Below, piece by piece: positions 49,654 to 61,600 of a DNA stretch of 64,000 bases (positions are counted from its first letter, which is position 1; each line of letters begins with the position of its first letter). The position numbers and the translations under genes were made by a program. The notes beneath the pieces were generated by a model. That model was not told the DNA's origin. It did no database searches and was given only the letters and a program-made list of their open reading frames with translations. Origin of the DNA: Scolanthus callimorphus. Lineage: Eukaryota; Cnidaria; Anthozoa; Actiniaria; Edwardsiidae. The DNA is taken from positions 744,001 through 808,000 of the forward strand of contig CM066920.1 of assembly GCA_033964015.1 (NCBI GenBank), given 5' to 3'.

Positions 49654-52600
49654 CTAATGAGGCCACCTGCAATGAGTTCCAAAACACACCAAGGGAAAGT
49701 TGACGGACAATGGGGCGGGAGCAAAGGAAAGTGATCACAGAGGAGAGACAATAATTATCTTGTGCCGCATGCATGGTTTATCGAAAAAGTTTGTTTTTGT
49801 GGGTTTGGGGTTCCTGTAGCGCGCAAAAGGCGAGAGAGAGGAGAGTATTTTGCGTGCCACAGGAACCCCGAACCACCAAAACAAACTCACAGGAGAGCCG
49901 GCAAGCAGGCTAGAAACCGAAACTTGAGTGAACTTTCACTAGTTTGCATGAACGATATCGGTGAGTTAGATGGGATGGACTGGATCATATAGGATGGGCT
50001 GTGATATGGTATATAATAGCATATAATAGATATGGTATGGCATATAATAGCATGGGATTACAATGGGAACCATAGAGCAATATGCTTCGCTCTCCTCTTG
50101 TCACCAAGTGTTACTACAGACCTGTTTCTTGAGAAGTCGCACGGTTTCTATCAGCGACTCAAAATCGTCACAAGTTGGACAATCTACAGAAACAATGAAT
50201 TCGCAAATGTTATAACTTTAGAAACCTAGAGTCAGTAGTGCGACAACCTCTTGTCATGTCACGGTGACCCTGCCCAGGCCGGCGTTGCGTGACGGTGTTG
50301 GACATATGGGCCGGAGGAGTTGCGCAAACCAGAATATAGAAAACGTATGACATGATTTTCAAACGAGGGACTTCATTTGTAGCGTGTTATTATCCTTGGG
50401 GAAAGGGGGGGGGGGGGGGGGGGCATTTTGATGGATTTTGACTGATGACAACGAAGCACATAGTACTTACGGCCACATGATTTTCCATCTGACTGCAGTT
50501 TGAACTTTGGATGGCACGTGCACTGGTAAGTCCCGATCGTATTGGTACAGTTGTGTTGGCATCCACCGTTACCCTAGCAACAAATACATACACTGTTTGA
50601 ACAACACCAAACAGAATGGTAACATGTAGACAACAGAAAATCGCGTTCCTGTGATTTAGTACTTTTCAATCCAGGTCTGTGTTCGTGTTCCAGGTTTGCT
50701 GGAACCGTTGATGCTTCCTCGCGTTTCTTGTGCAAATTTGTACTAATTTCGATGGGATCTGTTCTACAATAGCTTTAGCCGCCCCAGTATCGGCTCACCG
50801 TTTTACACTCATCTATCCCATCCAAATATCGGCTGATATCTACTCACCGTTTTACACTCGTCTATCCCATCCAAATATCGGCTGATATCTACTCACCGTT
50901 TTACACTCGTCTATATCATCCAAATATCAGCTGATATCTACTCACCGTTTTACACTCGTTTATATCCTGACAACGCCCTGGGTCCAAGGAGTCGATCACA
51001 AACCCTGGCGAGCACGAGCACCTTCCACAAGAAGAGATAGGTATAAATTACTTAAATTATTTACGAAAGAAAGTATGTCTGTCAGCGAACATTGGAGCGA
51101 GGGGAAATGGATCTCAATAAAAGTCAGTCCGCGCAACGCATTTCGATCCCCACTCAGCGAGGGGAAGGAGTAAAAACGATGGGAGTAGTTAGAAATGCCA
51201 CGGGGGGGAGGGGCGTGAATCAGTAAGCGCAACACATTTCTATCCCCACTCGGTGAGGGGAAGGAGCGAGAGGACGGGAGTGAAGTAGAAATGCCAAGGG
51301 GGAGGGGTGGGAATCAGTAAGCGCAACGCATTTCTATCCCCACACGGTACGGCTAGGTGGCGCAGTGTGTTTGTGCACGGCACACTGTGCGTACGGTCCT
51401 GAGTTCGAATCCCGGATCGACCAACCGTATCGACTTTTCTCTGTTCCGAGTAGCTTGCTTATAGCTTTGAATTCCTTTCACCTGGAGCTCTGATAAGAGA
51501 AAGGGGATAAAGTGGTACACCGTCGAACTCAGGTTTGTTAGGCGAAGGCTATTACGAGTTATCGACGTTAAACAAGGATATTTACTTTACTTTACGGTGA
51601 GTGGAAGGAGCGAGAGGACGGGAGTGAAGTAGAAATGTCACGGGGGAGAGGTGGGGCGTGTGACTCACCTAAAGGATCCTGGTGTGAGTGGAAGGAGCGA
51701 GAGGACGGGAGTGAAGTAGAAATGTCACGGGGGAGAGGTGGGGCGTGTGACTCACCTAAAGGATCCTGGTGTATTCGAGCAAATCTGCTGACATCCACCA
51801 TTCTTTTCTGCACACTCATTCACATCTGTCGTTGGAAAAAAAGAAATCCAATACACCGAATCGAGATATGGCGGCAAATTCGAATAACTATTGTTCTCGA
51901 CTTACTAGCCTCTCATGCATGTGAAAATGTTTTCGTGTTTCCACGTAAACACGAGGCTAGTAAGACAAGAACAATTGTTATTCAAATTTGCCGCCATATT
52001 TCGATTCGGTGTATATGGCTAAACAACATTACGAACGCCCACTCGATGAAAGAAAAGTGCCAGAGCGGAGCAATGCATATTTTCAAAGGTTGCAACATGC
52101 CGACAGAATACGTGGCGTAGGAAACGTGAATTTCCAGGTTCATGCATTCTGATGAAATCCCGACACAAAAGGAAGAGAACAGGAGCCCGGCGTATTACCA
52201 ACATGGCTAAGAGCATGGATATTCCGACTAGACATTTCTATCCCCGTGATACGCGCCGTGGCGTACAGGTAACTATATCCACTCCTCCACTCCTCCTATA
52301 TAGCCACTCCTGCACGTGCAATTGTACAATCCCTCTGAGTTCAGACATTCTTGATTACTGACCTGTACATGTGCAGCGACTACTGAGTTGATAGCCACTC
52401 CTGCACGTGCAATTGTACAATCCCTCTGAGTTCAGACATTCTTGATAACTGACCTGTACATGTGCAGCGACTACTGAGTTGATAACTACTCCTGCACGTG
52501 CAATTGTACGAGCCCTCTGAGTTCAGACATTCTTCATTACTGACCTGTACATGTGCAGCGACTACTGAGTTGATAACCACTCCTGCACGTGCAATTGTAC

Positions 52601-55600
52601 GAGCCCTCGGTGTTCAGACACTCTTGATTACAGCAAGCGGTGTCAAGGGAACACTCGTCAAGATCTAACAAGCACAAAACACATTTTTAGAATAGCAAAC
52701 TCTACTTTGGGCCAATTGTGAAATATTGCTTTTATTTGGTGTAAAACACTTATACCTCTGCACGTTTTTCCATCGCTAAGAAGCTCGTACCCCTTTCCAC
52801 ACTCGCAATGATAGCTGTCATATAGAAAGAATAAAGAGTTTGAGGAGGACAGGAAATACAGCGAAATGGTCACACTTATTACCTACATGATCGCCAACAC
52901 GAACATCCAACGTGAAACTGCAGTGAGGAAGAAAGCGAGATTGCCCCCGATTCTGCTTCAAAGTTTCATTTTGTGCCGCGCGCTAATTGTTTACCACGCA
53001 TGAAGTTGTTTATCTTAGGGTCCAAAGCTTTCGAGTGCTAATCCGGCGGGAGAGGGGAGAGATGAAGTGTGTATTTGAAATCCAGGAGGGGTGGGTAGCG
53101 CAGTAGTTGTGACTTACCTGCCGTTTGTGTTGACGCACGTCTGATCGCACACACCTCGCATTTCGCACTCGTTGTAATCTTAAAAAGCATAAAAAACATG
53201 AACATTTGAATAAATTAACAGCAACTGGTTACTGTGACACTCTATTCACAGACAAAGCAAATGTTAATCTCTTTTGGCAGTTTCCTTTTCACGAGAGGTG
53301 ATCCACTATAACTATCCGTAATGTTGGAAGGAAGAACAACAAAAAGGCAATTCCATTACACAAAATGGGAATAACATTGAGTTATTTTCGTACATCGTTA
53401 CTCAAAAATGCCCCAGCAAAAAAAATGCATTTTAGACGGATTTTAGACGGATTAAGTTTTCTCAATATATTATCAATACATAATTAAAAATCTGTTCAAA
53501 ATTGAGCATTAAACTGAAGGTTTGCTTCGGCAAACAAAGGCCTTGAAACAAGGGCTTTTATTACAGGGATTACTTTACGTTCAAAAAGACAAAAACAAAA
53601 TGATGAAAATTCTTTCGTCAATAAAACATTATTAAATTGGTGTTTTATTTGTCTTTATATAACACCGCAAATAACATATCACCAGAATATATTAGTCAAA
53701 AAGGAGTACTAGAAATCGGGACACGTTTTCCACGACATGGAACCAAGTGAAAGGTTCCGCATTCACGGAAACGTTCAACATGACATGGAAGACGATGTTT
53801 TTGAGACAGCTTCACGTACAAAGGAGAGAAATACTAAGTGCACAAGGAGACAACATAAAAGCATGAGTGAGACATCTTTCAAACCAAGTTCCCTTGGCGA
53901 CAATAAAAAAGGCATCCGCAAAAAAGGAGAGAAATACTAAGTGTACAAGAAGACAACATAAAAGCATGAGTGAGACATCTTTCAAACCAAGTTCCCTTGG
54001 CGACAATAAAAAAGGCATCCGCAAAACAAGAAACTGGGGCTCAGAAATGATTTCAGAAGCAAAACAAAAGGAATCTACAGAGCGAAAGGTGTCAGGAAAG
54101 AACTCAAGAGTCGAGGAAAAAGGTCTACCAGCCAAGGGTTCGCAAGAGGGGGTTTCAGACACAGAATTTGATACAGATTTAGAGGAATATTGCCGCGACC
54201 CGGATGATATGTTAACTATAAGATTCAGGAAACAAGCTCGCTTGCTCAGTATGGATAGCACCACGAGATACGAGGAGATGTGTGCGTGGGTGAATGCGGT
54301 GCCCTCTTCTAGGTTTCTACAACAAATCAAACGCACAGCCGTCTCGATGAAGCATCACGCGTTAGGAGTGCCTGGAGCCGAAGTCTTTAGCGTTAGAAAT
54401 GGTATGGAATGGAACAATTAAGACGCTTGATCTTACAAATACTTGCTTAGGGGATAAAGGAGGCAGGTATGTGGTGGATATGTTACGGGATAACAGCACT
54501 CTTACTAGGTTAAACCTCACCAATAACAACATTGGATCAAAAACAACGAAAGCTCTAAGTGAATTTATAGAAGTCAATAAAACTTTAGTAAGTCTTAATC
54601 TTACTTTAGTAAGTCTTAAAGTGCGAATGCGCTAAATGATAAAGGAACTTAGTCTTAGTTATAACGAAATCTCAGAACTGTCAGGTTTTCGCCTTGGAAA
54701 CGCGCTTAGTTTGAATAAACATTTGGAGGTTTTGAACCTTCAGTGGAATAGGCTGCGCTTAAAGGCGGGAATCTCAGTTGGAAGCAGTCTCCGAAAGAAC
54801 AAATCATTACTCGAGCTTGACTTCAATCTCGTACCCAGAGCCCGTGCATCTTTGAGCCAGCGGCCTAAAGATACGCGGGCTCTGGGAACGAGATTGGCTT
54901 GACTTATCCAGTAACGGACTCGATGACGCATGCGCAAGAGCTATTGGCGAAAGTTTACGAGTGAATGCTACTCTTTTAAGGCTTGACCTTAGCAACAACA
55001 GGCTTTCTGGGGAGGCATTTGCATCTATTGCAAGAGGTCTCGAAAGAAACAAGACACTGCGCGTTCTTAAATGTGGCAAAAAACCCGTTGCTCTGACAAA
55101 TGGCGTGGCGAATCCATCGTCTCTCACAAAAGCTCTAAGAACTAATCCTGAGAGTGCACTACAAGAGCTCCATTTGGATGAGATTTATCCTGATAAAGAA
55201 TCCCAGAAAGAGTTAGACGAGCTCTCTAAGGACAAACCCTCCTTGAAAGTGTTCTATGGGCATCAGAAATGGGATAAAAAGATTGACGCAATACTTTCAG
55301 CGAGGAAAGAAAGCCCTGGGCAAAGCTGATAGATTACAAAACACAGCAAGGTTTGAGTGCTTCTGAGTTATTTCGACGTTTAGGAAGTGATAATGATGTT
55401 TCGGTGGACAAAGAGAAGTTTAAAGTGAGACTACGAGGGCTGAGTTTGTTAAAGGAACAACAGCTGGACATACTTATTGGGGGTTTTGGTTCAAGACGAG
55501 GAAGAAGAGATTAACTTTTTCGATTTTGTGAAAGTAATGAACATGTAAAATTGAATTTTTTAAATCTCAAAACCAGCGATTAAATTAATAAGAAAGCTCG

Positions 55601-58600
55601 AATACTGTAGTACATTTCAGAGACCACTCAAGCAATTCGCGCTATTCTATTGGGAAAGTTCTGAGTAACACAGTCGTATGGAGTACGACTGGCCCTGAAG
55701 AAATTCAATAGAATTCCACGGACGTTGGATGCGAGAATTCCCGAGGACGTGGTTTGACTCCTAGATTACGGACATTTTTGCGACCCGAAAAGATGAGTTA
55801 CACATAGTTTTTAGGAGCCCACGACTCTTTAAAGTCTTAAAGATTCAACCCTTTTTGTAGCATGCGCGTATTCAAGGAGGAAGAAGCGCGCGCTTGTAAA
55901 GGCGCTGCATGTGGACATATCCCACCTTGACAGTGTCTCTTGTCTTGTGCCAACTTGTAGCCATCCGGACACATGCATAAGTAACTACCTCTGATGTTCA
56001 CGCACCCATGTTCGCACATGTGCAGCCCGCATTCATCAATATCTTAGGGAGGAAAATATTATATGTTATTTAAAGGCTGTGAAGGTCAACATTTCCAGGC
56101 AGGGGTCACAGATTTTTCCTATCTAGATCGACCTCAAGCCATTAAATATTTTTTTTCTAAATCTTGAATTTTTGAATGAAAAAAAAAAAACGAGCGTAAA
56201 CGGTAATCGTGACCGCGCGCATGCTCTAAGAACCAATCAGAAGGCAGAATTCGTTACTGTGCCATCTGCAACACCGAACACGAGCATTCCTACAATGCCT
56301 GACTTGCAGACATTCGCTGTCGTGATTCAATCCCATGAGTGACTTTAAGTTTCTAGTGTCACCAGTGATTAAAGATTAAATCATTGGTTTTCTGAATGTG
56401 GAATCCATTTCTTTTTTCAGTAGTTCTAAATGTCAGGACTTTCATGGAGTACAATAAAAATCCAGGATTTGTTGGAATCGTACGAACCCAGCAGTGACAT
56501 GACAGTAGTTGGGGGGGGGGGGGGGGAAGAACGAACTGCGCGCCCCGCCCGCACTTCCCATGATCCTCTAGTGTATACTCACGTCTTTCTTAGGCCATGT
56601 TCGAATTACGCTCCAATGCCTACAAACAATAACCTCAAGTCGACGCTTTTTTTCCAAAATTACTGTAAATGTACTAGAACTTGGAGAGCCTCGATTTGAA
56701 GCTTTTGTCTCGTGAGCATTGGAGCGTAATTCGAACCTGCAATCCGCGCCAAAACTAGTTGACACACACACTCCATTTAGTAACGCTAAAAAATGCTAGC
56801 AAGAACGATCACAGACAGGACAACATTAATGCACCACCCCCTCTCCCCTGTGCAATGTTGAAATCCCAACTGCACCGCACAAAACTCCGATGATATCCCT
56901 ACAGGAACAACATTGATTGGGGGGGAAGGGGGGAGAAAAGAGCTTGTTGGCGGGAGACTCTTGCTAAGGAACCAAATTTTAAGAATAACGGTTCTAACGT
57001 TGAGAAATGGGTCAACAGTTTTGGCGGGGATTGTGGGCTATTCTCGGGTCTCAATCACGTGACTTTCGTGCGTAATTTTTAAGGAGGCCCTAAAAAGCGG
57101 ATGTGACGTCACATGAAACCCAATAACGTGGTCGAAGTCTCATAATAGCACTTAGCGTGTGATAATAACAGTAACACCTTGACTAATTTAGCACAATATC
57201 TTACCTAAATAACTCTTGTTGTCATATTAACACCTTGACCTATTTAGCACAAAATTTTACCTGAACAACTCTTGTTGTCATCATCAAGGCTGAAGCCTTC
57301 GAAACACTCGCAATGGAAGCTATGACAACAAGAACAAGATTCAATTCATTACGAAGAATGCGGCAAAACAAATGACGGCGAGGAGGATATGGAAGTGGCT
57401 ACGAGGAGTGGCAATTACTAGGGTGCTGCTCAAGAGAGAGTTGACAACGATGATGATGATGATGACAATGATTTTGTTGTTGTTTTTACCGATGATGACG
57501 ATACTGATGATGATGATGATGATTGTAACTATGCTGATTAATGATGGCATAGTGTTGGAGTAAAGACGAAGATGGGAAGGATCTACTGGAGCGGAGTCCT
57601 ACCTTCCCGCCGTGTTGTTGCAAACTTGTGAACAGTCGTTGACTGCGAGATCATTACACTCATCTATATCTGTTAAAACAGCATAGGCTTGTTATCGAGA
57701 GAAGGCGGAACGCTCACGGCCGCGGTCCTGAATCCCAGCTATTCGCCAGAAATACACACTCCCCCAACTAAAAGTAGCTTTTCCTTGTATCGGAATCATG
57801 TTCTGAAATGGTCAGTAGATGAATATACACGCGAAAAACTGTGGACGTTCTTAATGTTTAACTAGATATAAGAGGGTGGTTGATCGCTAATCTTACCGAT
57901 ACATTTGTTCCACTCGGACCGGTAACCCTGTGGACAGGTACACGTGTAGTTGCCAGGCGTGTTGACACACGTGGCTCCGTTAGGACACTGATGAGTCCCT
58001 TTAGTGCACTCGTCTGCAAAAATACATAATTATAATTGTGCTACAATAAAGCATGTCAAAAGCCTATAGTTTTACTTTGTATTTCGTTCAGAGCCGAAGG
58101 TGTCCATATCAAGAAAATTCGCCAAAACAGAACTGCCGAGCTGCAGAACGTATTAGGAAATCCCAGGAAAAGTAGGAAAATTCATCAACGTCGTACCTTT
58201 TGGTCGCCTTTATTTACTCGGCCAAAGGGCCTGAGACGAGATTTCAAACCCACAGGCATCCCACGCGGACTTGTTAAAAAAAACACTTTCTTGTTAAAAT
58301 AAATTAAAAATAGAACATAAGCTCACCGATATCCTTGCATTTAACATCATAGCCGTTATATCCAACGGTAAGGTACCCCTCGTAGCAGGCGCATGAAAAA
58401 TTTCCAGGTGTATTGATGCATTTCTGGCTGCACCCTCCATTGTACACTTGGCATTCGTCAATATCCTGACACGTCAGGCCATCGTCAGCTATTCGGTAAC
58501 CATGGTGACATGAACACTTGAACGAGCCTGCGGTGTTTGTGCACATGTGGTCACAGTCTCCCTTCCCTGCATGCCCTTCGCACTCATTGATGTCCACGCA

Positions 58601-61600
58601 TGTACGAGATCTGTTGAAATCAGGCGATTCTTGGTCAATGACATGATAAGCATGGACGGCATGTTACCCTTCGTGCGTAATTTTAAGGAGGCCGCAGACG
58701 TATGCTAGTCAATACACCTAGTCATTTTCTTAGTATGGTATAATATGCACTTAGCAACACTCACACACAAAGCAATACTCACTCAGGGTCCGTGGCGTTA
58801 TATCCGGATTCACACCTGCAGTGGTACCCCCCTGCCGTGTTGACACATAACTGGCCACACCCTCCATTGTTCTTCATACACTCATCGATATCCACGCATC
58901 TTGAGCGGTTATTCGCTTGGACATAACCAGGGTCGCACGAGCAGAAGTAGCTAAAAACAGAATGTCATTTGCAGAGCTGTTATCAAGTTCGCCTTCTGAG
59001 ACAGTCATGAGTTGTGTAATAACTGCCTGCATTGTAAGTACTACAAACCACATATGATCACGAGGTGAGCATAAATGTTTGCGCCAAATGCCGTGAGTAT
59101 TCGTCTATAAGTTATCACAGAACAGGTCAATGACTAGTCTGACCAACGCTGTCGTGTCTTAGCCTCCTCTACAGCGATTGCTTTCTTGTGTGGTTTGGGC
59201 TTCCTGTGTGGCCCGGTTGTGAAAGAGTCGAGGCTTAATAACAAACGAGATGCACTTTTCTTAATAACAAACGAGATGCCTGCGGAGGAGGCAACACTAC
59301 CTCTTCGTATACGTTAGGGAAGCCAGAGATCGTAGCCTACCCGGCTTCTCCACCAATTTCTAACAAGGTAAGAGAAGAAGTAGCACTCATGGCTTGACCT
59401 TTTCACACTGACCTCCCTAAAGTGTTGGTGCACTTGTGACAGTCCGGGAGTCCTTCAGAACACTCATTAACATCCATACACTTGCCAGGCAAGGACGCAC
59501 TTTTCCTGAACCCGCGATAGCACTCGCAGCGGTAGCTCCCAGGAGTGTTCACGCACTTTTGATCACACTTCACGCCTCCCATCATGCATTCGTTCTGATC
59601 TGTAGAAGAGAGTATTCCTTAAAGTTAACTTTATGAGATAACACATGAACATATCTCGCAGGCTATAATTAAACTACGAAATGTGACAAGGGCCTTTACA
59701 CGGGTAAATTCCGACGTATGCTAGTGGGGTGACAGTAAAACATGATATATAATTGATATACTTGCCCCTGCATATCCGTCCGTTAGCGCTGAGTATGAAT
59801 CCTGAGCGGCACGTACAGTAGTAACTACCAGGCGTGTTGACGCATGCGTGATCACAGTGATGGAAACTCTTAGGCTGCTGGCACTCGTTCACATCTAAAA
59901 CACCAAATGGTACGTAGCGTGACTGTCTAAGCGATATTAGTATTGCATGACTAATCTACGTGACAGCTGTTGTGTGACAAATGCTTCGCGACACTTCGTG
60001 TTCTGTCGTCGGTCCCACCTTATAACTTAATGAAATAAACTTTTATGTAATAGTATTTGCGTGACTAGTATTGCGTGACTAGTATTGCGTTACCTATACA
60101 AGACATGCCATCCGGCCCTACTTGGTACCCTTTGTGACATTCACAATAGTAACCGCCATCCGTGTCACGGCAGAGCTGCTCACAGCGGTGTTTCTTGGTC
60201 GCGCATTCATTCAGATCTAGTAGAAATAAAACATGAAGAGTTAAAAATAGCAGAACTCAAAGTAAACTGTGTCTGTGTCCGACCCTCACTTCGCGCACAG
60301 CCAAGATCATCGGCCACGTGTCGCCCAATGTAAGGGAATCCAACTTTTGTGAGTTTCGGACTATTGGAATCCGGGATCCGGTCTCTGCAATCCAGAATCC
60401 ATAGGTCATTGGAATCTTTTATTGGAATCCAATTAAATTTCAAGACAGTTTGGAATCCAAATGCAGAGGGATATAATTTGGAATCCAGAGGCTGGAATCC
60501 GGAATTTGGAATCCGAACAGCTCTTGGATTCCTTTGCATGTGGCGAATCGTGGGGTGCGAACGCTGCAAATGTTTTCTCGGATGAATGTGAGATAAGGTT
60601 GAGTAAGCCAACTTACTAATGCATGTCTTGTTGTCGTTTGCCAGTACGTATCCATCACGACACTGACACAGGAAGCCACCAGCTGTGTTGACGCACTTAT
60701 CTCGGCACCCGCCATTATTAACAAGGCATTCATCCACATCTGAATCATGGAAAAACACCAGCAATAAACACACACGTCTTATATTGAATTCCAATAACGG
60801 TCTACACCCCACTTACCACGACAGGTTTCCTCATCAAACTCTAGCACATATCCAGGGTAACAAGAACACTGCCTCTGTCCAGATTTGGTGTTGCGGCAAA
60901 CATGGTTACAACCGCCATTATTGGCAAGGCATGGGTTCGACACAGCTGCGAGGAGACAAGTAGTGGCACAAACATGAGGAGTAATCGAGATCGTTAGAGA
61001 CCACTTAATCATCTATCCGAGACAGGAATTTGAGCAAACGGGGGAGGGTTTTGTCGACTGGTACAGCCGATCAGACTCGGCTTCCTGCAGCTTCGTGGTG
61101 GGACCATGCTCGAGAATCCCGCGGGACGCGAGCGCTCCCCAAGAGTCACCCCACAACGGAAACGGCGTGAATTTTCGTGGCCGAGAAAAATAGCGTTTGA
61201 TTGTCGAGCATGACTCGTGACAGGCTGATTTGCGGGTTTATTTATTATAAGCAATTATTGGATGAGGTTTTTGTGATTTCCAGAATAAACAATGTCGAGA
61301 CAGGTGGAATCAGGTGAGGCCGTGAGGCCGAGCCTGATTCCATTGGCGAGACATTGCTTTTTTCTGGAAATCACAAAAAACGAATTCAATAATTGTTTTA
61401 TTATACATTGATTCAGTAAAAATACTTTTTTTTCTGTCAAGCAATTTCTTTTACACAAGCGCCTTGTTAGATAGGGAAAACATTCAAGTGCTCTAGTCCC
61501 ATTATGCATTGCGCGCGTAGGATCAAGAATCAGCTAGCTGATTCTTCAAGAATCAGCATGCTGATTCTTGAAGACCCTCAAAGTGCGTGATTCCCAAAGT

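Larger units (their letters stand above)
53737..55548 (+). pseudogene. LRRC74-like leucine-rich-repeat pseudogene within the CUB/EGF gene
   Basis: An intronless sequence antisense to its host gene. It shows RNI-type leucine-rich repeats: [65 protein letters not shown] and [19 protein letters not shown]. The N-terminal [16 protein letters not shown] and the C-terminal [17 protein letters not shown]... [10 protein letters not shown] resemble LRRC74A/B as I know it (repeats, then an EF-hand-like tail). Damage: a 103-bp tandem duplication at 53821-54026, frame changes near 54390, 54600-54650 and 55490, and a 74-bp MITE at 54824-54897. It may be an old retrocopy; no poly(A) tail or parent gene is visible here. 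Confidence 0.8.

Noticed and set aside
50401..50423. poly(G) run as a G-quadruplex regulator
   Set aside because: Similar G-runs occur at 56510-56527 and 61950-61966 in unrelated intronic contexts; run lengths are unreliable here and no function can be supported.
51351..51424. functional tRNA gene
   Set aside because: Promoter boxes are present but a good acceptor stem is not, and a SINE body with a tandem tail follows.
50785..52664. CRISPR-like array
   Set aside because: The repeats are head-to-tail minisatellites without unique spacers, in an animal gene, and include exon ends and splice donors.
57372..57563. Met-rich frame with GATGAT repeats
   Set aside because: Produced by a GAT/ATG microsatellite inside an EGF-gene intron.
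60349..60585. possible exon with repeated GGAATCC
   Set aside because: A degenerate GGAATCC short tandem repeat in the intron between EGF exons 60617-60739 and 60094-60216; no splice signals that keep phase.
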